A DNA stretch of 64,000 bases from the NCBI GenBank assembly GCA_936450465.1, contig OW388302.1:18491569-18555568 (forward strand), in the 5' to 3' direction. This DNA comes from Gibbula magus. Lineage: Eukaryota; Mollusca; Gastropoda; Trochida; Trochidae. The notes below the pieces were generated by a model that had not been told where the DNA came from, did not search any database, and saw only the letters and a list, made by a program, of their open reading frames with translations. Position 1 is the stretch's first letter. Each line of letters begins with the position of its first letter. Shown here in pieces: positions 1 to 11,400 of this stretch. The position numbers and the translations under genes are program-made.

Positions 1-2510
1 GTGTGATATCAGCTGTCGTAACAGACCAGCTCCTCATAACATGCTTCATTGTGTGTGATATCAGCTGTCGTAACAGACCAACTCCTCATAACATGCCTCA
101 TTGTGTGTGATATCTGCTGTCGTAGCATACCAGCTCCTCATAACATGCTTCATTGTGTGTGATATCAGCTGTCGTAACAGACCAGCTCCTCATAACATGC
201 TTCATTGTGTGTGATATCAGCTGTCGTAACAGACCAACTCCTCATAACATGCTTCATTATGTGTGATATCAGCTGTCGTAACAGACCAGCTCCTCATAAC
301 ATGCTTCATTGTGTGTGATATCAGCTGTCGTAACAGACCAGCTCCTCATAACATGCTTCATTGTGTGTGATATCAGCTGTCGTAACAGACCAGCTCCTCA
401 TAACATGCTTCATTGTGTGTGATATCAGCTGTCGTAACAGACCAGCTCCTCATAACATGCTTCATTGTGTGTGATATCAGCTGTCGTAACAGACCAGCTC
501 CTCATAACATGCTTCATTGTGTGTGATATCAGCTGTCGTAACAGACCAGCTCCTCATAACATGCTTCATTGTGTGTGATATCAGCTGTCGTAACAGACCA
601 GCTCCTCATAACATGCCTCATTGTGTGTGATATCAGCTGTCGTAACAGACCAGCTCCTCATAACATGCTTCATTGTGTGTGATATCAGCTGTCGTAACAG
701 ACCAGCTCCTCATAACATGCTTCATTGTGTGTGATATCAGCTGTCGTAACAGACCAGCTCCTCATAACATGCCTCATTGTGTGTGATATCAGCTGTCGTA
801 ACAGACCAGCTCCTCATAACATGCCTCATTGTGTGTGATATCAGCTGTCGTAACAGACCAACTCCTCATAACATGCTTCATTGTGTGTGATATCAGCTGT
901 CGTAACAGACCAGCTCCTCATAACATGCTTCATTGTGTGTGATATCAGCTGTCGTAACAGACCAGCTCCTCATAACATGCTTCATTGTGTGTGATATCAG
1001 CTGTCGTAACAGACCAGCTCCTCATAACAAGCTTCATTGTGTGTGATATCAGCTGTCGTAACAGACCAGCTCCTCATAACATGCTTCATTGTGTGTGATA
1101 TCAGCTGTCGTAACAGACCAGCTCCTCATAACATGCTTCATTGTGTGTGATATCAGCTGTCGTAACAGACCAGCTCCTCATAACATGCTTCATTGTGTGT
1201 GATATCAGCTGTCGTAACAGACCAGCTCCTCATAACATGCTTCATTGTGTGTGATATCAGCTGTCGTAACAGACCAGCTCCTCATAACATGCTTCATTGT
1301 GTGTGATATCAGCTGTCGTAACAGACCAGCTCCTCATAACATGCCTCATTGTGTGTGATATCAGCTGTCGTAACAGACCAGCTCCTCATAACATGCCTCA
1401 TTGTGTGTGATATCAGCTGTCGTAACAGACCAGCTCCTCATAACATGCTTCATTGTGTGTGATATCAGCTGTCGTAACAGACCAGCTCCTCATAACATGC
1501 CTCATTGTGTGTGATATCAGCTGTCGTAACAGACCAGCTCCTCATAACATGCCTCATTGTGTGTGATATCAGCTGTCGTAACAGACCAGCTCCTCATAAC
1601 ATGCTTCATTGTGTGTGATATCAGCTGTCGTAACAGACCAGCTCCTCATAACATGCTTCATTGTGTGTGATATCAGCTGTCGTAACAGACCAGCTCCTCA
1701 TAACATGCTTCATTGTGTGTGATATCAGCTGTCGTAACAGACCAGCTCCTCATAACATGCTTCATTGTGTGTGATATCAGCTGTCGTAACAGACCAGCTC
1801 CTCATAACATGCTTCATTGTGTGTGATATCAGCTGTCGTAACAGACCAGCTCCTCATAACATGCTTCATTGTGTGTGATATCAGCTGTCGTAACAGACCA
1901 GCTCCTCATAACATGCTTCATTGTGTGTGATATCAGCTGTCGTAACAGACCAGCTCCTCATAACATGCTTCATTGTGTGTGATATCAGCTGTCGTAACAG
2001 ACCAGCTCCTCATCACATGCCTCATTGTGTGTGATATCAGCTGTCGTAACAGACCAGCTCCTCATAACATGCCTCATTGTGTGTGATATCAGCTGTCGTA
2101 ACAGACCAACTCCTCATAACATGCCTCATTGTGTGTGATATCAGCTGTCGTAACAGACCAGCTCCTCATAACATGCCTCATTGTGTGTGATATCAGCTGT
2201 CGTAACAGACCAACTCCTCATAACATGCCTTGTTGTGTGTGATATCAGCTGTCGTAACAGACCAACTCCTCATAACATGCCTCATTGTGTGTGATATCAG
2301 CTGTCGTAACAGACCAACTCCTCATAACATGCCTCATTGTGTGTGATATCAGCTGTCGTAACAGACCAACTCCTCATAACATGCCTCATTGTGTGTGATA
2401 TCAGCTGTCGTAACAGACCAACTCCTCATAACATGCCTCATTGTGTGTGATATCATCTGTCGTAACAGACCAACTCCTCATAACATGCCTTGTTGTGTGT
2501 GATATCCGCA
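1..2510. repeat. 52-bp tandem array (about 48 copies, runs off the left edge)
   Basis: The motif GATATCAGCTGTCG recurs every 52 bp. The first GATATC is at 5 and the last at 2501, which is exactly 48 periods with no net insertion or deletion. Units differ only by scattered substitutions such as CAGCTCC/CAACTCC and GCTTCATT/GCCTCATT. The array starts before the window and ends in SINE-like sequence. Because 52 is not a multiple of three, no frame stays open. No coding content is seen. It may lie in the intron upstream of the first visible SDR exon, which is unproven. Confidence 0.97.
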
Positions 2511-2705
2511 TACCAGATACCCAAGCAAACAGCCATTTCGGCTTCGGATCCAGAGATCCGAGGTTCAAATCTGGCCAGGAGATTGGCAACTATGTCTGCA
2601 ACTGTTTGTAAGCTTTTGGGGAAATGCTTCACTCAATTTCACTATGGTATAGTTCCAAGTTCCAGCCAATGCTTGTAGGTTTCACCACAATGCATAGATC
2701 ATGAA
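2511..2705 (+). mobile_element. tRNA-derived SINE, truncated at the 52-bp array
   Basis: The stretch GCTTCGGATCC...GGTTCAAATCTGGCCAGG resembles a tRNA-type box B. It is followed by a body shared with the element at 7575-7830: a TCTGCA segment, a CAATTTCACTATGG-like segment, a TTCCAGCCAATGCTTG segment and a GGTTTCACCACAATGCATAG end. The 5' part (box A) is missing where the minisatellite begins. It is an old, diverged copy. Confidence 0.6.
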
Positions 2706-3049
2706 GTAATTTCGCCACTAATGGATTCATAATTGCCCAAGAAACAATAACTCACTTCTGAAGTGGGACGTCAAGATAGTTGACCCGAGAAGTTGTGGTG
2801 CCACCATCAGAAGCATCCGCCAATTCCCCGTAAAACATAATTCCTGCCTCAGACCATAATCACCTGGAACCACATCCCTGGGAACATAGATCATCCAGCA
2901 TAGTGGAAGCGTTCCAGGCGTCCTTAACAGCAGAGGACCTAGCCGGAAGTCACCACTGGATTGGATTGTTTTTAACATATTAACCTCGTTTTTAATCTGA
3001 TTAGGCATGGGCACTAGTTTTATGGCTGGATCAGCTACACTCGGTTACC

Positions 3050-3200
3050 GGTTAGCTCCTGTCAAGGAAGATGATGAAAATGAGTAATTGTGCCAAGTTC
3101 GTTTTCAGATCAAGAGGTCCTGGGTTCGAATCTTGCTCTGCAATTTGTCAGCTGTAGAGAATTGTTCAAGCTGTAAAGGCCTTACCAGAAATGCAAATTA
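3050..3200 (+). mobile_element. tRNA-derived SINE remnant
   Basis: AGAGGTCCTGGGTTCGAATC matches a tRNA B-box context. It is followed by GTCAGCTGTAGAGAATTGTTC, which aligns with the TCTGCAGTAGAGAACTGTTC body of the SINE at 7575-7830. The ends are diverged and boundaries are approximate. Confidence 0.5.
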
Positions 3201-3209
3201 CCAGATAGA

Positions 3210-5115
3210 AATATAACAGGAAATTATCTGTAAATTACAACAGAGATTGTTTAGTGATTTTCTATATCCTTGTAAGAGCTATCAACCTGCAGTGGTTGTT
3301 TTGGCCTGTAGTATTAAAGAACATCTAGCTCGCTGATTTCAAACCTGCTTTTCTTTAGAGAGAAAGTTTATCTTTTATCAAATAGCCAGACAAACCAACT
3401 TGTCTGTTTTGTCCCTTTGTGGGCTTTTTTTAACAATAATTTTGTGCTCTTTGTTGAACTTGCATAAAAAAAACTCTTGAAGTTGAAATTAAAGTTTGAT
3501 AATATTCATTGTTTTGTTCGTTTGTAAATGCAAGATATTTTCAACATCATGTTTTTGATTTACATTTACAAAGTATTTCAAACACCAAAGACGATTTGTT
3601 AGATATTTCAACTGTCAAAAGCGCTATTCATATGAGGTACAAATGTAAAATCTGACATGGTGGCTTGTCGTGAGCTGTGAGAGGAATAATACCACTATTT
3701 TCTTCAGAGGTAAAAAATTGTTGCATCTGAATGTTAGATAAACAAGGAGGGAGAGGAGGTTCATGGGTAAATATACACTCAGAGTCTTCCAAGTCCGACT
3801 CTATTTGGCCGGGACTCATAACCAAGTTAAACCAAAGAAAAACACCCACGAGAACCTTATAAACCAAACATGTTGAATCTGAAAAACAAACCAAGACAAA
3901 ATATATACAGTAATCGTTGACAGGCTTGATATTGTTTTCATTAATGGACACAGGGCCTTAGGTGTAAGGGGAATTTGTTCCCTATGAAATTTGGGTCCCT
4001 TGGAGTGTTCTTTAGTATTGCAGCTTAAATTGAAGTTGTATATGATTAATGTCTGAGTTTTAGCTATAACTGGAGAATTGTTTTGCATAATTGTGTTGTA
4101 TTAAGATGACATTTCAATGAGATCAACCAAACGAGAGTGAAACATTTCAATAATTTTAATAGATCACTGCGTAAATGCTGTACTTCTTCAGGCCTTATTG
4201 TCAACAAAATAAATAAACCAACCTGAAACAACTTGTTTTAAAGAAAATCAAACATACAAGATTCAACATTCCCCAACAAAATGATGTTGTATCCTTTTAT
4301 TTGACAAACCTGGTGTTAATGAGTATATATATGTTAATGACACACTGCCTGTAGAATCAAGGTGTAGTCCATCGTTTCTTCCTTTCAGGTGTTAATCTCT
4401 CACCTGTTTACACCGGGCTCACCTGTTTGATGTAGCTAAATACTCGTTTACTAATCCTTCACATACCGCTACATTTTACATTTTAACAGATCTGACCACA
4501 TTTTGCACAGAGCTTGATCTTTTGTATGCTTTAAATTGCCAAATTCCATACAAATCTTTTTTCCAGAATTGAAATTGTACAACGCAAGAATGATAAGTTA
4601 AGTTGCTGCCATTTCTTGATGAATGCAAATAAAATAGGCAACCATACCTCGTGCATGCATACCTTGTGACGTCACAATCCATTCGAACAAACCGTCGGGA
4701 CAACCGAAACATTTTTATCGTATCGTCTTCACATCTAAGGCGATTACTTGAACATACATTTCATTTCTGAATGAGACAATTAACTTGACCGGGAACACTT
4801 CATTTAATAGATATAAGAAAGAATGTTCACTCGCTGCGCTTCACAAACAGTAGCCATGTTTGAAGGTCGCGTGATATATGCTAATGAGGGTTAATCCAAA
4901 AATGTGGAATCCAGAAAAACGAACCCTGATTGTATGCATGTGAATGCTTAGAAAACAAAATTAAATCTTCTGCCGTTTCAGATTAAGGATTCATTTATAT
5001 ATAAATTTTGTTTTAGCCATGTATTGTTGCGTGTAACAAGCTGCCGCCTCCTGTGATAAATGACAATTATAATAGATTTGTGTAAATAGTTACAGAAAAA
5101 CTTGTTGATTTTGTA
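3210..5115. other. non-coding stretch, no gene recognised
   Basis: AT-rich sequence with only short unsupported reading frames. I looked here for the missing 5' SDR exon, which should end in a glycine-rich strand with split phase 1, and found no convincing candidate. Confidence 0.5.
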
Positions 5116-5116
5116 A

Positions 5117-5265
5117 TTATAAGGATTGTTTTACATGTTTTGTGCCTCTATCGAATTATAACAGCAATAAATTTTGTATAAAATTGCTGCGCTGCGCTAC
5201 ACGATTTTATAAATTTCTGCTGTTGTACTTCGATAGAGGCACAACACATGAAAAACAATCCTTAA
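5117..5265. mobile_element. near-perfect foldback (palindromic MITE-like) element
   Basis: The left arm begins AAGGATTGTTTTACATG and the right arm ends CATGAAAAACAATCCTT. Arms of roughly 65 nt pair with few mismatches, including TGCCTCTATCGAA with TTCGATAGAGGCA, around a short loop containing CTGCGCTGCGCTAC. It has no coding capacity. It lies 120 nt upstream of an SDR exon. Confidence 0.85.
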
Positions 5266-5386
5266 GTGTACAGAAATGAAAACGGTTTTAAAAATGTATG
5301 TTTCACAAAATCTACAGTCTATCATTTATAAAGAAGGAAAAGATTAAGAAAAAAATAAATAAAAACTATGTCATTATGTCTTTCAG

Positions 5387-5448
5387 GTACCGGATTCATT
5401 GGAAGAAACTTGGTCCACTACCTTGTTGAAAATGAACTCGTATCGAAG
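5387..5448 (+). CDS. SDR visible exon 1 (TGFIGRN exon)
   Basis: Preceded by a TCTTTCAG acceptor and followed by donor GTTGGT. The first two bases complete a split codon (xGT, probably glycine). The next 20 codons read T-G-F-I-G-R-N and end V-S-K in phase 0. This is the nucleotide-binding glycine-rich turn and the following helix. The 30-bp minisatellite starts 10 nt after the donor. Confidence 0.88.
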
Positions 5449-8400
5449 GTTGGTCAACTTTCCTTACATGTCGTCATCCATGTAATCATTCCTTGACATG
5501 TCGTCATCCATGTTAGCATTCCTTGACATGTCGTCATCAACTTTATAATTCCTTGACATGTCTTCATCCATGTAATATGTCCTTGACATGTCATCATCCA
5601 TGTAATAACTCCTTGACATGTCGTCTTCCATGAAATAAGTCCTTGACATGTCGTCATCCATGAAATAAGTCCTTGACATGTCGTCATCCATGTGTCAATT
5701 CCTTGACATGTCGTCATCCATGTAATAAGTCCTTGACATGATGCATACATGTTATCATTCCTTGACATGTCGTCATCCATGTGACAATTCCTTGACATGT
5801 CGTCATCCATGTGACAATTCCTTGACATGTCGTCATCCATGTGATAAGTCCTTGACATGATGCATACATGTAATCATTCCTTGACATGTCGTCAACCATG
5901 TTATACGTCCTTGACATGTCATCCATGTTATAAGTCCTTGACATGTTGTCATCCATGTGATAAATCCTTGACATGTCGTCATCCATGTAATCATTCCTTG
6001 ACATGTCGTCATCCATGTGATAACTCCTTGACATGTTGTCATCCATGTAATCATTCCTTGACATGTTGTCATCCATGTAATCATTCCTTGACATGTCGTC
6101 ATCCATGTTATAAGTCCTTGACATGTCGTCATCCATGTAATACGTCCTTGACATGTCATCCATGTGACAAGTCCTTGACATGTTGTCATCCATGTGATAA
6201 ATCCTTGACATGTCGTCATCCATGTAATCATTCCTTGACATGTCGTCATCCATGTGATAACTCCTTGACATGTTGTCATCCATGTAATCATTCCTTGACA
6301 TGTCGTCATCTATGTGATAACTCCTTGACATGTTGTCATCCATGTAATCATTCCTTGACATGTTGTCATCCATGTAATCATTCCTTGACATGTCGTCATC
6401 CATGTTATAAGTCCTTGACATGTCGTCATCCATGTAATACGTCCTTGACATGTTGTCATCCATGTGACAAGTCCTTGACATGTTGTCATCCATGTGATAA
6501 ATCCTTGACATGTCGTCATCCATGTAATCATTCCTTGACATGTCGTCATCCATGTGATAACTCCTTGACATGTTGTCATCCATGTAATCATTCCTTGACA
6601 TGTCGTCATCCATGTAATCATTCCTTGACATGTCACATCCATGTAATCATTCTTTGACATGGCGTCATCCATGTAATTACTCCTTGACATGTTGTCATTC
6701 ATGTATAATCATTCCTTGACATGTCGTCATCTATGTGATAACTCCTTGACATGTTGTCATCCATGTAATCATTCCTTGACATGTCGTCATCTATGTGATA
6801 ACTCCTTGACATGTCGTCATCTATGTGATAACTCCTTGACATGTTGTCATCCATGTAATCGTTCCTTGACATGTCGTCATCCATGTAATCATTCCTTGAC
6901 ATGTCGTCATCTATGTAATCTGTCCTTGACATGTCGTCATCCATGTGATAATTCCTTGACATGTCGTCATCCATGTTATAACTCCTTGACATGTCGTCAT
7001 CCATTTAATTACTCCTTGACATGTTGTCATTCATGTGTCCCTCTGTCCCTGCATGAATCTCTATGTGACACTGTCTCTGTGTCCCTCAGATCTGCAACCA
7101 ACCTGTTGCAACAGTTTTGATGACACAAACTGAACTTTGACTCATGGCAATGTTTATTTCAGATCCGAGTGGCAGACAAGGTGCCCCCTCAGATGGCCTG
7201 GCTCAACCCTCTCCACACAGTGAGTGTAGTCATAGTATACTGTGCTGTACATAGACAATACTAAACCCGGGCTTGTGGAATACCGTTTCTAAGAAACAAG
7301 TGACTACCACTCAAAAGTTAAGAATTCTTAACTCACACACATAAATCAAGCTAAGTGTAAAAACATTGTGACTAGATGCTAAAATTTATACCTTAACACT
7401 TTAACTTTAATGAATTAACAAGTGCCAATTACCACGAATCACAAGATATTGATAGAACACTGAAGCTGGCTAACCAGGAATGGTCCTGGACTGGCAAGTA
7501 ATGGGTTAACCATTGATATATCATAGCACACAGATTTAGGTCCCTTCATCAAATTTAGTCCATGAATTATTAATTTTAAGGGTGGGATAGCACAGTTGTT
7601 AGCACCTTCTGCTTCGGATAAAGAGGTCCGGGGTTCGAATCCCGCCAGGGGAACTTTGTCTGCAGTAGAGAACTGTTCTACACGTAGTAAGGTTTGGGTG
7701 CAATGCTACACTGAATTTCAGTGCAGTACCATGCATGGTTCGCTAGTTCCAGCCGTTGCTTGCAGGTTTCACCGCAATACATAGCCACATTGTTTTGCAG
7801 GCTCACGCCCTGCAGTAATACTAGAAGCCGTGATATAAGTGAAATACTCTTGAAAGCAGCTTTAAACCTCTAAACCTCATTCTTTTCAAAATGATGCAAC
7901 ACTTTTCTGAATGTTAATTGATTGGTCTTGCAATGTGTGTATTCAGTCAGTCTAGACTTGCTGAATGAGGAGCTAGACTGTATCCAAGGTTCTTATTTTA
8001 TACACAGTCATGATGCAGGACTATATACAGTCAGACCCTGTTTATCCATACAGTTTGGTTACAGTTGAAAATCGTCTGTAAAGCAATTAAGATATGTGGT
8101 TAAGCGAATCATCATTTGTATAGAAATTTGCATAGAAAAGATTTTTAAAAACTTCTCTGTGGATGGCCGGATTTCCGGATAAACAGGGTGCGGGTAAACA
8201 GGGTCTGTAAGAGGAATTTTATGCTGTTGTATTGTTTGCCTCAGCTTGCTAATACTGTTTGATGTGCTGCAGGAAGCGTTCGCTAGTCGCCTGGTGGAGT
8301 TCAAACATTCCAACCTCATCAGTCCAGGTGGGTAAATTCACATCAGCTTCAAAAGCAGTCTGATTAAAATCGACCTTGTTCCGAGGTATAAAATTTGCAA

Positions 8401-11400
8401 AATTATGCATCTACTGGATACGAACAGGTTCTGTAGATTCCTCTCCACAAGGTCTGAGAACACCCCGTAAAGGTGAATGTTCCGAACCAGTTTAGCCCAG
8501 TCAAATGGCTGACCAATCACAACGTAGTTTTTAAATGGTCACTGTTTTGAAAGCATTCGGAACAGACCAAAGGAGAGCTGTTTGGAGTTATCTGCCCCTA
8601 GCTTCTCGCACCGAAAGCATTTGTTGTGCGTTTTGATTGGCTACCTGAATTGCGCTCGAACACGCGAGTCTACAGGCTGTTATCAGACGGTTTGGCGTGG
8701 AACCTACGACTGATATGAGTTCGTATCCCGGTAGATGCACTATTTTGCAATTTTAATTCTACGGAAAACTGTCGATTATAATCAGACTGATCTTAAAAGG
8801 AGAGTTCTATCGGGGTAGTTTTTGTTGAAACAAAATTCGAGATGATATTTCCAAATATTTGCTATTTATACATGATTAAAATTGAAAGATATGTATTAGG
8901 TTAATATTTTGATGACTTTATATTTCACTACTTGAGAAAGACAAGTGCACATTTGTTGATAAATAAAATCAATGATTACTGAAGCCATTCATTGTTGCTG
9001 CGAGTGAGAAAACTTGGCTATTGCCTAACATCATATTGTTTATTAGTTTTATGATATGTTATGTGTTACTATGTGAATATTCTATCAGTGTATATCTTTA
9101 ATTATTAAAAAAAAATAAAAAAATTTGATTAAATATAGCATGGTTTCATTTCACGAAATGTCAAGAAACCAAGATGGTGGATGCTGCTGATAGATCGGTG
9201 ATAGAACTTTCCCTTTAAGATGTGCATGAAAAAACAAAGATGGTGGAACGAGACACTAACTTGTTGAATAATTGTGTTGTTCTTTCAATATTGAGCAGAG
9301 ATTGTTTGCACTGTATTAAAGAAACCTGACGACTAGGCTGAAGGTTAGCAAATGGCAAAATATCTTTAAAAAACTCGAAAAAGCCACCAGAGAAAACGTT
9401 AGAGACTCTCTGAGTGTTATCTCATACATAGTTTGTAATGCATTTCCTCTAAATTCTTTCACATCATTTGAAGCCTGAACAAATTGTTTTTGCTTCCTAA
9501 TCAAGTTGTTTGTTTCCAATATTGCAGCATCTGTTGATGGAGCCTTCTCAGATGACAGTGGCGAGTTTGACTTTGTCATTAATCTCGCTGCAGAAACAAA
9601 ATACGGACAGACAGAACCAGTAAGTTGTTTTAAGTATGTGTTGTAAGACGTATACGCTCCACTCCACTTTCAGCCCCTTTGTTACATCCCCACACAATGC
9701 TTCCAAAAAATATCCCCAAAAAGATTCATTTGATGAAATGCGAATACCATTTCAGAGTAAAATATGGATGATCTGTTGTAATAAACTCAGCCAGATTGCT
9801 AACTTACACTCAGCAAGATTGCTAACTTACACTCAGCCAGATTGCTAACTTATGCTCAGCCAGATTGCTAACTTACACTCAAGCATGATAGGTGGAAAAG
9901 CGAAAGCCGACTGCAGTTTAAAAAGCTCTCTGTGGTTGGCTGAAATTTTATTGAAACCATCTCAATAAAATTATTTGATCAACTGGATCATAGGTCACAG
10001 CAAGAAGCTTTGAGTGGGGTTGTAACCCATTGGATCTTTAGGCCTTAGATTATAAATCATGCAAATTCTGATGGACTACAGAGCCAGTGGCTCTATTTTT
10101 ACTTCATTTGTTATATTTGTTTAATATTACGTCAGACTTATTTGCCGTCAAATGTTTTCTTCTTTTAATTATTGCAGTTATATAGTATAATGTATCTATA
10201 ATATGATATCAACTTTCTTTTGATTGTTAACTTTCAAGTTTTCATGATCCCAGGTTTATAAGGAAGGCATTGTCCGACTCAGTCACAACTGTGCTGTAGC
10301 AGCCGCAAAACACAAAGTCAAAGTCTACATGGAATTTTCTAGTGGACAGATGTACTCATCAGACAAGGTGAGTTATCTCCCTTAGTTATGAGGTTGCGCA
10401 GAAACACTTCTCTAAGCTAAGTCTACTGACCTCCTTTAGTAAGTGATTTTTACTTATTAGCTCATCAGGCCTGAAAGGCCCGATGGGCTTATGGCATGGC
10501 ATGGCGTCCGGCGTCCGTCCGTCCATCCGTCCGTCCATCCGTCCATCCGTCCGTAAACTTTGCACATTTTCGACTTCTTCTCCAGAACCAATGACTCCAC
10601 AGAGCTGAAATTTTATGTGCAGACTCCTTGGCCAATGGGGATTCTAAATTGTAGATTTCGTGACCCCGTGACCCCAAATGGGGTCACAGGGGTCACATCC
10701 TTAAAAACCTATTTTCATCTTCTTCTGCAGTTCCAAAAGGTCTAGAGAGCTGAAAAGTTGTGTACAGACTCCTTGGCCAATGGGGATACTAAATTGTAGA
10801 TTTCGTGACCCCATGACCCCAAATGGGGTCACAGGGGTCACATCCTTAAAAACCTATTTTCATCTTCTTCTCCAGTTCCAAAAGGTCAAGAGAGCTGAAA
10901 AGTTGTGTACAGACTCCTTGGCCAATGGGGATTCTAAATTGTAGAATTCGTGACCCCATGACCCCAAATGGGGTTACCGGGGTCACATCCTTAAAAACCT
11001 ATTTACATCTTTTCCGGTTCCAAAAGGTCAAGAGAGCTGAAAAGTTGTGTGCAGACTCCTTGGCCAATGGGGATACTAAATTGTACATTTCGTGACCCCA
11101 TGACCCCAAATGGGGTCACAGGGGTCACATCCTTAAAAACCTATTTTCATCTTCTTCTCCAGTTCCAAATGGTCTAGAGAGCTGAAAAGTTGTGTGCAGA
11201 CTCCTTGGCCAATGGGGATTCTAAATTGTAGATTTCGTGACCCCTTGACCCCAAATGGGGTCACAGGGGTCACATCCTTAAAAACCTTTTTTCATCTTCT
11301 TCTCCAGTTCCAAAAAGTCAAGAGACTTGAAAAGTTGTGTGCAGACTCCTTGGCCAATGGGGATTCTAAATTGTAGATTTCGTGACCCCTTGACCCCAAA

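Noticed and set aside
2727..3014. 95-codon - strand frame
   Set aside because: No recognisable motif and no splice or start support.
5454..7120. Long repetitive reading frames on both strands (up to 305 codons) in the 30-bp array
   Set aside because: They result from a stop-poor unit whose length is a multiple of three, inside an intron whose flanking exons splice in phase.
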